Source: Neodontobutis hainanensis
Lineage: Eukaryota > Chordata > Actinopteri > Gobiiformes > Odontobutidae
DNA length: 64,000 bases
Assembly: GCA_024349245.1 (NCBI GenBank)
Contig: JALDNG010000853.1
Location: 86,312-150,311, forward strand
Direction: 5' to 3'
This document shows, one piece after another, positions 11,047 to 20,183 of this stretch (its first letter is position 1; the number at the start of each line of letters is the position of its first letter). Position numbers and translations under genes: made by a program. The notes under the pieces are model-generated. The model did no database searches and was not told where the DNA came from. It saw only the letters and a program-made list of their open reading frames with translations.

Positions 11047-11620
11047 TGTTACGATCCCCGCTAAACAAAAGGGACCTGAACATAAAGTCAAACCACACAA
11101 AGTATAAGGCAACACAAATCAACAATTTATTAATTAAACAGAGGGTTTGGGACAAACCAAAAAGCCATACACAATTAAAGCTCCAACTGTCTATTTAAAA
11201 TAAGAATCAAGGGAGAACAAAAAGGCGGTGATGGGTCGGACAAAATGAACAAAAGAGGGCAACAAGCCAGTCAGCCCGCCATTGGACCGTCGTACCCGAC
11301 TTAACTCATCTGTCCCTGCCTAACCAATCCTAACCCTTAAAGTAAAACAACAAACCGTTAAAACAGGACCACCTCGCCCATCACCTAAAAGAACTAACTG
11401 AAAACATAAAAGAGGAGCTGAACGTCTAAGCTGCCCCTGGCATCGACAGCAGCACAACCAGGAGGCGGAGCTTAGCCGGAAACACAGAGCGAAGCAGAGA
11501 GCGAGAAGCCGGCCTCAACATCCTCCTTATAAAGGGTAGCAGCCAATCAGGAGCCCAGACCAGACACACCCCACTCCTCCTGCAGGTGGAACACACAGAC
11601 ATTTACATGCATTTGTAACA
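11047..11620 (-). mobile_element. Gmr1-like 5' LTR, copy 1
   Basis: 574-bp block with inverted ends TGTTAC...GTAACA, immediately before the minus-strand gag. On the minus strand the LTR is followed by TATTTGGGGCTCATT, a possible primer-binding region. It abuts an AGTCC-rich repeat at 11621, also seen at 16835, so the element inserted there. No matching 3' LTR remains at the truncated end near 5959. Confidence 0.65.
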
Positions 11621-11735
11621 GAGTCCTTTGTGCTCAAGTCCGAGGCAAGTCTCAAGTCCTTGTGTTTGAGAATAAAGGAGTCCAAGTTTGAGTCAGAGCA
11701 ATAAAAAATTAAGTCCAAGTCCGAGTCGAGGCACA
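11621..11735. repeat. AGTCC-rich dispersed repeat, instance 1
   Basis: Degenerate AAGTCCGAGTC-type repeats with CCTTGTGTTTGAGAATAAA in the middle. Closely similar to 16835-16945 and 62793-62907. Probably a transposon remnant into which the Gmr1-like element inserted; family not identified. Confidence 0.7.
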
Positions 11736-11894
11736 AAACTGATCTTGAAGACTACTCCATCTCTGCCCACAACACCAATGCCCTGCACAAGAAGGGCCAG
11801 AGTCGCCTCCTCCTTCATCCAAGTCATCCCAATCTAAAAATGTAATTATATAAAATATCAAAACAATCCATCAATATGGCTTACAAGCAAATTG

Positions 11895-12480
11895 AATCAC
11901 AGAAATGGCTGTAATTGAGCTGGTTGAAAAAATAACATCTACAATAAAAAATAAAAATCCCATAAATGGAATTTTCATAGACTTGAAGAAAGCCTTCGAC
12001 ACCATTGATCACAAAGTTCTGTTAAGAAAACCTGAAAGATATGGCATCAGGGGCATTGTATAAAGATGGATTGGTGACATTTTATTCTAAATAAAAGAGA
12101 TTATTTTCACCCAACAAACAAGCTGCTCATAAACTCTAACCTACTGAAATGTAATCACTTAGTCAAATTTAAAATAGCAAAAATAATGTTTAAAATAAGA
12201 CAGAACCTGTTTTAGATGAACTCTGCTCCTGACGAACACTCGTGTTCAGTAAACTCAGATCACAACCAACGTCAAACAGACATGTCTGTCTGTTCAGAAA
12301 GTTAAACTGTGGAATAGTCTAGAACTAATACATCTATAAATAGCTTCAAGAAATGACTTAAAAGAAACAGATCTCACAATTTAAAGTTCTTTGTTCTTTC
12401 TTTAAATATGTTAAAATAATTCAGTGTTAGTTGTTTTGTGTTATATTTGTGAAAAATAAACTAGTAAGCTATGATGCAGG
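11895..12480 (+). pseudogene. LINE reverse transcriptase fragment, copy 1
   Basis: Plus strand. 11905-12060 encodes an RT segment with GIFIDLKKAFDTIDHKVLL, the conserved domain with the first catalytic Asp. The following sequence (12119-12420) resembles the far C-terminus of the same kind of LINE, so the central part is deleted. Several stops. Type is Jockey/CR1-like; exact clade uncertain. Confidence 0.7.
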
Positions 12481-12539
12481 AAGGGGCTTCTTAGAATGAA
12501 GCATTTGTAGTTGGTGTAGAACCTAATTTAACCTAATAT

Positions 12540-13260
12540 GCTTGGACTAGAGTAACCAGAGCACCAGTACACAGACTCACGCTCTGGAATGGGCTTGAGT
12601 CTTTTCCCCTCCCTCCATATGTGTTCCCTGAACTTAGATGAGCATTGAGCTGGCTCACGATGGCTTACTGACTCTAACAATGCAAAAACCAATGTTGGGG
12701 TTGAAGATTTCCTGGTGGCATCTCTCACTCTCCTCAAGCTGCAGCTGGATCTTGATGTACTCAGTGTCACCAGCACCAGGTTCTTGTCATAGTTCTTCTC
12801 CAGTGCATCCACTGTGTGCCCAACATGGCTGTTATCTGAAATAAACATGTAAATGATCAAATGGACATTGCCAATTTAATTGAATCAAACCCTTATTTAA
12901 TGCGTGACAGCTGGCCGTATACTTACCTCTACATGCAAAGACTTGAAGACATTGGTGCAGATTTTGATTGAAAGCTGCAGGTCTTGAATCAAGGCCTCCA
13001 CTTGTTTAATCTCCATCTTGATCCCCTCTAAGTCTGCTTCATTGTAGGCGTCTGGGAGCTTATCTAGTTCCTCAATTTTACCATCTTCACTATCTTGTCT
13101 GCATATGATTTTGGTCTAATACTCTTCAAGCTGAAATGTGTCATAAAATACTGCAAAATGCTCTCTATACAGGCTTACAAAATATGTGCACACCTTCCCC
13201 ATTTCAAGCTCCAATCTGTAGGAGATCTCCGCCGTTTCCTCGACCACCACCAGGTCTTTG
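12540..13260 (-). other. Unidentified minus-strand exons (coiled-coil protein)
   Basis: Three exon-like blocks in the minus direction. About 13194-13260 encodes DLVVVEETAEISYRLELEMG. About 12930-13085 encodes IEELDKLPDAYNEADLEG and KQVEALIQDLQLSIKIC, with a donor near 12925. About 12660-12840 encodes VDALEKNYDKNLVLVT, then YIKIQLQLEESERCHQEI after a frame change. High Glu/Lys/Leu content suggests coiled coil. I do not recognise the gene. The last exon recurs at 63720-64000. A decayed host gene or a large transposon gene are both possible. Confidence 0.45.
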
Positions 13261-13402
13261 ATGGGAAAGGTAGAACTGGGAAGGAATGCATCACAGGTAC
13301 AACTTCCACTACTTCCTGTCTCATTCCTCCTAGCCCCTCACTCCACATGCATACACACTAAGGGCGCATATGGGCACATGAAAATATGAGCACATTAAAT
13401 TA

Positions 13403-14619
13403 CAGGTGCTGGTCATATAATTATCATCAAAATGTTGATTTATTTCACTAATTCCATTCAAAAAGTGAAACTTGTATATTATATTTATTCATTAAACACT
13501 TTTCTTTAACCAAGGAAAATCCCAAATTCAGTATCTCAGAAAATTTAAATATTGTGAAAAGGTTCAATATTGAAGAGCCCTAGGTGCCACACTCTAATAA
13601 GCTAATAAACCCAAAAAAGTGAACAAGCAATAGGGATAACCACACCTGGAGAGGATTGTGACACAGAACCCATTCAAAAACGTGAGGGAGATTCAGAAAG
13701 AGTGGACTGCAGCTGGAGTCAGTGCTTCAAGAACCACTGCGCACAGACGTATTCAAGACATGGGTTTCAGCCGCTTTCCTTGTGTCAAGCCACTCTTGAA
13801 CAACAGACAGCTTCAGAAGCATCTCGCCTGGGACTGCTGCTGAGTGGTCCAAAGTTATGTTCTCTGACGAAAGTAAATTTTGCATTTCCTTTGGAAATCA
13901 GGGTCCCAGAGTCTGGAGGAAGAGAGGAGAGACACACAATCCACGTTGCTTGAGGTCCAGTGTAAAGTTTCCACAGTCAGTGATGCTTTGGAGCCATGTC
14001 ATCTGCTGGTGTTGGTCCACTGTGTTTTCTGAGGTACAAGGTCAACGCAGCCGTATTCCAGGAGGTTTTAGAGCACTTCATGCTTCTGGCTGCTGACCAA
14101 CTTTTTGAGATGCAGATTTCTCGGCACCTGCACCAAGTGCCAAAGCAACCAGTACCTGGTTTAAGGACCATGGTATCCCTGTTCTAACTTGGCCAGCAAA
14201 CTCGCCTCACCTTAACCCCAGAGAGAAGGGTATTGTGAAAAGGATGAGGCAATATGCAGAAGAGCTGAAGGCCACTATCAGAGCAACCTAAACAGTGCCA
14301 CAGACTGATCGACTCCATGCCACGCCGCATTGCTGCAGTAATTCAGGCAAAAAGAGCCCTAACTAAGTATTGAGTGCTATACATGATCATACTTTTCAGT
14401 TGGCCAAGATTTCTAAACATCTTTCCTTTGTATTGGTCATAAGTAATATTCAAATTTTCTGAATTTGGGATTTTATTATAATCATCAACATTTAAATTAA
14501 TACACTTTTGAAATATATCAGTCTGTGTGTAATGAATAATATACAAGTTCCACTTTTTAATGGAATTAGTAAAATAAATCAACTTTTAAGGATTTTCTAA
14601 ATTATATGACCAGCACCTG
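13403..14619 (+). mobile_element. Tc1/mariner-like transposon, inactive
   Basis: Flanked by TA (13401-13402, 14620-14621). Ends are CAGGTGCTGGTCATATAATT and its exact complement, within longer imperfect inverted repeats of roughly 150-200 bp. The plus-strand transposase is broken into frames at 13658-13843, 13857-14096 and others. It encodes VSASRTTAHRRIQDMGFSR (helix-turn-helix end) and LSDESKFCISFGNQGPRVW, which includes a DDE catalytic region. Stops and shifts make it non-functional. It lies outside the part of the duplication visible here. Confidence 0.9.
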
Positions 14620-14621
14620 TA

Positions 14622-15150
14622 TAAACTGTGTTATCCCAAAAATAAAGCTTTGAGAAAGAGAAACCACGGAACCAGTGTTTTGTCTCTTCTCTCTCCCTCT
14701 GATCAGAGCCTTAGAGGCATGCTTTATCATCGGTAACCCTTCAGAGTCTAGAACTGACATAGCGGAGCAGGTTACAGACCATATTGTGAAAATGATATCG
14801 TTAGTTTAGTAGTCAAGCGGAGCTGGTCAGAAACTGATTAAGTCAAGTGGAGCTGGCTGTATATATATCCACTAGCGAGAGAAAAACGCAGCAGAGCACA
14901 GAGCAGTCCCACCAGAGACAGAGGGAAAGGAGTTCTCTTCACACATTAGTTTTGTCCAGTCTTTTCACTAGAACAAATGTTAAGAGGCAAACGAGGTTAG
15001 TTTGGCTAAAAGAGTCAACAGGTTTGTTAAAAGGACTACTGATGGTGCGTTGTTGCAATGCACAACCCTTTTGGATGTGGTAAAAGTCAGTGCTTTATTC
15101 AAGCTTTTCTGGCTAAAATAAAATAAAAACCCACAGTGTTGAGCCCAGGG
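14622..15150. other. No gene recognised; TATA-like site
   Basis: Contains AATAAAGC near 14640 and a CTGTATATATATCC TATA-like stretch near 14860, followed by an ACGCAGCAGAGCACAGAGCAG tract. This could be a decayed LTR or promoter, but no partner repeat is visible. Confidence 0.3.
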
Positions 15151-15392
15151 CCAGGTTACGGCTTGACCTCCTCGTTCCTAGAAGGAGTTACATGTGCAAA
15201 GGGTGCCATGGGAAGAAAATGTAATTTTTTTTTTTTAAGAAGAATCAGGGGCTGTACCGGGCCCGTGTAGCCCGGACTGAGAGGCCAGAGGCTGGGGAGA
15301 GTAGCAGAGGCGGTGCAGCCTGGTGCTGGAGGTCTTACCTCGGGCCAGGCTCCAGCTCTGAGTCCTTCATTGGCCCAGGGGCACAAACACAA

Positions 15393-16433
15393 TCATTGTT
15401 GTGTGCAATAATCTTCAGTCTCGGGCTTCTCGACAAGCCCCATAGACAGATGCAAAGCCAGGAAAGCCTTCATTTCAGATACACATATAATGTACAGCTT
15501 AAAAAACCTGGACTGTGGCTTCAGCTGTTTTGAGGATAAAACCCGATGAGCATAACGGTTAGTCTTTAATTGTAACAAGGTTCCAAAAATTGTGTGTGCC
15601 AGTGAGTTCATCAAAAGGCTTTATCCACTCCTGATGAACTTCCAGTCCTCATCTTCAGTGATAGGCCCGTAGCTATAATCTCTTCCTCTCCTGGCCTCCC
15701 TCACCCACATTTCTCTTCTCCCAAACCTGACTCTTCTCCTCTCCGTCCTTCTGTGTTAGAAACTGAAACAGCAGCACGGCCAGAAAAACCCTCAGCTCCA
15801 CTGGCACCTTCACTCTGGCTGCTATCCTCACTCTCCCTTATTTCATAACAATAACAAGAATAATACAGTTTATTTATATAGCACATTTCAAATGACAAGC
15901 ATAGACTCAATATAACTAAGACTTACTTGTCAGAAAGTAAAAGTTCTCCCCTGGAGTCAGAGTCTGCAGCAGACGGCACAACGGCTTGGCGCTCATGTTC
16001 TCGTCTCACAATTTCTACTCTCACCAACGAGCTCTCACCGACTGCATTCTCCCCACCTGCCACAACGTGTCAAAGGGTTATGTACTAAATCTGAAAATTA
16101 AAATGAGCTAAACACAACTTATCTTAATTTTACACCTGACCTATTCAAAAACACAAAGGTTTTTATTTATTTATTGAAATTCACACCTGTATCTTCAAAT
16201 GCTTATTATTGTACCCAACTTTTCCTTTACTAAAAAAAAGTCTGTTGGATTTACATAAAAAAATAAATGAATTAAATATATGCTGTTTTAAATGTTCTCA
16301 TAACAAATCTTTAGAACACAATAAGAAATAAAACCTAATCATATGAAATTAGTATTAGGTTCTAAATGTTACAGTTTTGTCACAATATACAAACTCACCT
16401 CTCTTTGAGACATCAGTAGATTTTTCACTCAAC
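15393..16433 (-). pseudogene. piggyBac-like transposase, N-terminal exons
   Basis: Minus strand. Exon 1 (about 16393-16433) starts MLSEKSTDVSKRG and ends in a GTGAGT donor. Exon 2 (15927-16056) is joined in phase, encodes an acidic/Ser-rich stretch (VRREHERQAVVPSAADSDS) and ends at GTAAGT. Exon 3 (from about 15843 down) continues in phase with ESEDSSQSEGASG, then a frame change leads to YGPITEDEDWKFIR and finally EMKAFLALHLSMGLV and KPETEDY, the signature start of the piggyBac DDE domain. The catalytic core that should follow at lower coordinates is not recognisable; 15156-15392 is a G/C-rich unrelated stretch. Either a decayed transposon or a truncated domesticated gene. A fish interspersed-repeat tail (TTTATTTATATAGCACATTTC) is embedded in intron 2. 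Confidence 0.6.
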
Positions 16434-16834
16434 ATTACAGCTTGGCTTTAAAAATGACGTGTTTTTAACATAACATAGAACTTATATTCAAATAAAATAG
16501 TTTTTCAGCACTTCATGCTTCAGGTTTATTTTTTATATTCATACAGTGATGCTTTTCTTTTCACCACTCCATTAGATTTTCCAACAGCGGCTCTTAATCA
16601 AAGCTCACTTAATAAACTCATATTAGTGACTAAAGACACTGGGGCTTCATTTAAATGCCTTGTAAAATTAGACTTTAGCTTGCTGCTAACAAGTTACTTG
16701 TGAACCACTGGACGAACAGCTGAATATTTCTCTGATAGGTACTTACCTTGACTTCACCTGACCACTGTCCTGTGGCAACGCCGTGTGAGATGTTTTGCCA
16801 AGACCCTTTAAAGGTTATGAAATAAAACACATAG

Positions 16835-16945
16835 AATAAGTCCGAGTCTAAGTCCGAGTCAAGTCTCTAGTCCTTGTGTCTGAGAATAAACGAGTCCAAG
16901 TTTGAGTCAGAGCCATAAAAAACCAAGTCCAAGTCCAGGACTAGA
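16835..16945. repeat. AGTCC-rich dispersed repeat, instance 2
   Basis: Same repeat as 11621-11735, here without the adjoining Gmr1-like LTR. Confidence 0.7.
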
Positions 16946-17503
16946 GTACACAAACAGCACAATGCTAACATTATTAAAAGTTATTGTATGAAGTGTAAAA
17001 CGTTTACCTGATGGCAGATTTTCCAGGTCAAACAACAGCAAATATGGAACATGCCTCAAGACCAGCCGTTTTGAACAGCCCTGCCCCACTCCTGTATGCA
17101 GGCCATTAAAACAAAGTGGCTCTGCAAAGTAAAGAGTAGCCTATTTTACACAATATGCTTTCACAAAGCATTAGATGAACACGCTATTTAGACGGCTTTT
17201 TACATTTAAATTGATCTAAATGAATGATTTATCTTCATGGCAGTGCATAAAGCATTTGCTAACCTTATTATTATCTTTGATAACACTTGTCTGTTCATGC
17301 TAAGGTCTGCCAAAACGTGCATCTACATGACTGCATTATAACTCTAGCCGTCATTTAAGATTACCTTTTATACCCTATTACCTTTAAAAAAAGCTCTCCA
17401 GGTTCTAGAGACCCAATAAGAAGACAAGAGTCCTAAGCAGCTGAGTCTTTAAAGCACTAAACTGGTATTAATCGATTATTGATGCTTATAGCGTAAGCTA
17501 GCT

Positions 17504-17557
17504 TGACGTACGTGCGTCAGTGCCATGGAAACAGAAGGTCCAGGTGGGGCTATATAA
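17504..17557 (+). promoter_or_regulatory. CRE/ATF-type dyad and TATA box
   Basis: TGACGTACGTGCGTCA (17504-17519) is an inverted pair of TGACG half-sites, the CREB/ATF core. A TATATAA box follows at 17551-17557. A start near 17580 would precede an exon ending at a GTAAGA donor (17796). The spacing suits a plus-strand polymerase II promoter for the acidic-protein gene. Roughly 17100-17500 upstream shows no gene. Confidence 0.65.
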
Positions 17558-17579
17558 GACGGCTCCAGTTAGAATTTTT

Positions 17580-17796
17580 CACTTCTCACTTGGCTTGTCC
17601 AGTGCGTTGCTGAACTGAGTTTCAGATTGACTTTTCCTAGAAAACCGAACGCTGCATACCACAATATAATCTTCTCTTGGCAAAAATAAACATATTTTAA
17701 TATTTTGGTATTATCATATGTTTAAGGTTTGCCAGATCCTCAGAAATGGCACATGCTTTTGACCTCCGGTCATCTTGGATTTCTTTTCTGAAGGTA
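17580..17796 (+). other. Putative first exon of acidic-protein gene
   Basis: Lies between the TATA box and a good donor (CTGAAG/GTAAGA). An ATG at 17744 opens MAHAFDLRSSWISFLK up to the donor in phase 0. The next visible exons would need phase 1 to read the acidic frame, so this ATG may not be the true start or a further exon is missing. The intron from 17797 to 18600 holds no other feature I can name. Confidence 0.4.
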
Positions 17797-18516
17797 AGAT
17801 AACTGTTTAATCAAATAAGACTGCATTAGGATAATATTTGTAATATTTTCTGTCCATATAACGTGTTTGATGTGTATTATGATAACCGTTTGGGTGGAAG
17901 TAGCTACCAAAGCTGAAATGGAAAATTTGAGAAAAATATAGTTTTGTTATAAACTGACATTTACTCGACGATTTAAATATGTAGTAACGCTAAAAGTAGA
18001 TTCAATCTGTAGTGAGTAATGCACACTTTAATTTTACCAGAGAATATGTCAGTAAATTATTGAGTTTTAGTTTCAAATTTCACAAATGTTGCAGTGAAAC
18101 TCTTGGATAAAAATGGCGCCGTAGTTAACGTTCTAAATTGGAATCCATTAAAAATGTTCATCTCCATGGAGACAGTACTTGTCCGTGTTTAACTGTCAGT
18201 AGATGGCAGGTGCATACCTGTGTATGTGTTGAACACTAACAACAGGAAAGTTAGACCTAAAACTGCAAATGTTGTGTAACAGAGTCATTTTCAATCAATT
18301 TATTTTAAAAGAAATAGATCAACTGTGGCATTGTTGCAGCCTACTGTACAATGAAAGAGAAAACAAAATATAATCCAACAATCAGTCTATTTTGAATTAC
18401 ACTTTCCACTTCCAAATAAAGTTAGTCACATATAACAGCTGTATTTTAATAAAAGTGTAACTTAGACAGTTTAAATGGTTGAAGTATAATAAGACAGACA
18501 TGACAGTTGAAGTACT

Positions 18517-18884
18517 AAACCTGTGCTAATTAGTTTGTATGTTTCTGGTCTTTGATGTTTTAATAAAACAAAGACTATATTATTTTATTCTCCATTGAAG
18601 GTCTGGGTCCTGCCGGTTCTGCGGACAATCCAATCCACATCTCCTCGGACGAGGAAGACGTAGGTGAGCACGAGGCACTCCAACCAGCTGATGAAATATT
18701 AAACCTGTGCTAATTAGTTTGTATGTTTCTGGTCTTTGATGTTTTAATAAAACAAAGACTATATTATTTTATTCTCCATTGAAGGTCTGGGTCCTGCCGG
18801 TTCTGCGGACAATCCTATCTATATCTCCTCGGACGAGGAAGACGTAGGTGAGTACGAGGCACTCCAACCAGCTCATGAAGAGGA
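18517..18884. repeat. 184-bp tandem duplication, two units
   Basis: 18517-18700 and 18701-18884 are near-identical. Each unit contains the end of an intron (acceptor TCCATTGAAG) and the start of a coding exon with the SUMO-interaction-like motif. In the first unit the frame stops soon after the unit end; only the second continues into the long reading frame. Confidence 0.9.
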
Positions 18885-19488
18885 GGAGGAAGAAGGGTCT
18901 GTTTCTTCCACCTCCTCCTCTTCACCTGAACCATCTGATGAAGAGGAGGAAGATTGGGAGGAAGATTGGGATGATGATTATGATGAAATAGACTCTGGTT
19001 ACGAGAGCCTTTCTGATAATCAAGAGGATGATGAAGAGGAGCAAGACAATGACCAGCAGTTTCCTCCGGAGGAGTTTTGGGATGGCTGGCGCCAGAGAGA
19101 CCCTCCTGCTGAAGCTGAAGAACAGGTGAGTCGGCCCCTGGCTCCCGTTGTTCAGCAACCGGCAGAGAGTCCTCCGGCGTTCATCCCTCTCCAGAGCATG
19201 CTTGAACATGTTTTCCGTCCTCCAACTCCTCCTCCTTCCTCCTCGGCCCCCAGCGGATCCACCAAACGGTTCTTGGATGAAGAGGACGCTGAGGTGCCTT
19301 CCTCCAAGAGGCCACGTCGACCAGCCCGAAGAAAGCACAGACGATCCTACTCCATCGACCTCTGCTGGGACGTCCTTCCCCAGTCGCTTTACTCGCTACT
19401 TCCACCCCCAACCGGACTCGGACGACTCGGACTCCGACTGACTTCATCTTTGATTTGGCAACAACAACGCCAATATTTTACAGCTTAA
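18787..19488 (+). CDS. Unrecognised acidic, Pro/Ser-rich nuclear-type protein (partial, start not determined)
   Basis: An open frame of about 233 codons begins just inside an exon (acceptor at 18784) and ends at a TAA at 19486-19488. In order it encodes NPIYISSDEED, which fits a SUMO-interaction motif with its acidic flank; a very Glu/Asp-rich tract; DSGYES, which fits the beta-TrCP degron pattern DSGxxS; a Pro-rich segment (RPPTPPPSSSAPSG); and a basic nuclear-localisation-like tract, SSKRPRRPARRKHRR. A perfect donor-like CAG/GTGAGT lies inside the frame at 19125, and a second long frame ending PQPDSDDSDSD overlaps its 3' half, so alternative splicing is possible. I do not recognise the family. 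Composition recalls transcriptional regulators, cellular or viral. The role is unknown; motif functions are inferred. Confidence 0.55.
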   Translation: MGPAGSADNPIYISSDEEDVGEYEALQPAHEEEEEEGSVSSTSSSSPEPSDEEEEDWEEDWDDDYDEIDSGYESLSDNQEDDEEEQDNDQQFPPEEFWDGWRQRDPPAEAEEQVSRPLAPVVQQPAESPPAFIPLQSMLEHVFRPPTPPPSSSAPSGSTKRFLDEEDAEVPSSKRPRRPARRKHRRSYSIDLCWDVLPQSLYSLLPPPTGLGRLGLRLTSSLIWQQQRQYFTA

Positions 19489-19870
19489 ACTAGAGCAGAT
19501 TTTTAAATTAGTAGGGTGTGTCTGTGTGTGATTTAAAAAAAACAAAAACAATATTAGATAACGCAAGAAATGCTATGTGGGATTTTTATTAACATTGAAA
19601 ACAAAAATAAATACAGTCAACCTACAAAAGAAGTGACTAAAGCTTGTACAAAAACTAATCTGAGATTAGGATTTCCTCCAAAGTACGCCTTGTACTTGTT
19701 TTGACGTTAAGTGAATATATGCTTTATTCCTCCCACACTGGAAGAACTGGTACTGTATAAGACATAATTATTAGAGAGAGAGGGTTGTCCACCAACTGGA
19801 GGGTCGATGGTGCGAGCCGCCCTTCTCTTTCTTGATATATTATTCCTAAAATTTAAATAAAGTAAGGAAT
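19489..19870 (+). other. 3' flank of acidic-protein gene, with polyadenylation signals and tRNA-like segment
   Basis: AATAAA occurs near 19607. The block 19660-19830 (GATTTCCTCC, GAACTGGTACTGTATAAG, then GGTTGTCCACCAACTGGAGGG) recurs in diverged form at 23090-23245. No coding capacity is seen. Confidence 0.5.
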
Positions 19871-19872
19871 AC

Positions 19873-20183
19873 TGTTACTGCCCAAAAGAATCGAACATAT
19901 TTAAAAGAGGACACAGGAGGCAAAACAGTTAATTTCAAAAATAGTTTTTATTCATTTAGTTTTAAACTGTTAAGCTTTTGTTTTATCTTGATGTTTTTCT
20001 CTCTTTATGTAAATAAAAGAGAATCCAAAAACCCTCCCGTGCCCGAAAAAATAAAACAGGAAAGTAACAAAGAAAGGAGGACCTGGTGAACCGGCAGAAC
20101 ATAAAGGAAGGAGTGACCCCGGGCCAACCCTGTACAGGGCCGTAGAAGCCGGTGCCAACTCCTCTACCACCCTACACAACACA
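19873..20183 (-). mobile_element. Probable 3' LTR of second Gmr1-like element
   Basis: Begins TGTTACTGCCC on the plus strand, mirroring the TGTTACGATCC terminus of the first Gmr1-like LTR. On the minus strand it starts TGTTGTGTAGGG directly after a purine-rich AATGAGGGGTTG tract. Just inside, at about 20278-20327, is a strong hairpin (GCAGAGGCATGGAGC and its complement). Confidence 0.5.

Larger units (their letters stand above)
1..12831. repeat. Segmental duplication, copy 1
   Basis: This stretch recurs, nearly identical and in the same orientation, from 27930 to the right end of the window. The first bases match 27930 onward and base 12831 matches the last base. Differences are scattered single-base changes and small indels, plus a few larger events: two LTR-element insertions and a roughly 0.3-kb gag deletion in copy 2, and tandem-repeat length changes. 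Copy 1 is the reference for the unoccupied insertion sites (1239-1243 and 9266-9269). The left edge of copy 1 lies outside the window. Confidence 0.95.

Noticed and set aside
18922..19338. 138-codon minus-strand frame opposite the acidic gene
   Set aside because: Poly-Ile/Leu/Val sequence is the complement of the Asp/Glu codon runs; no start context or splice support.
15393..19488. A Teratorn-like piggyBac/herpesvirus fusion, because a piggyBac remnant lies next to a viral-looking acidic gene
   Set aside because: No herpesvirus core gene (polymerase, terminase, capsid) is recognisable anywhere in the window, and the piggyBac part is only an N-terminal remnant. The proximity alone is not evidence.
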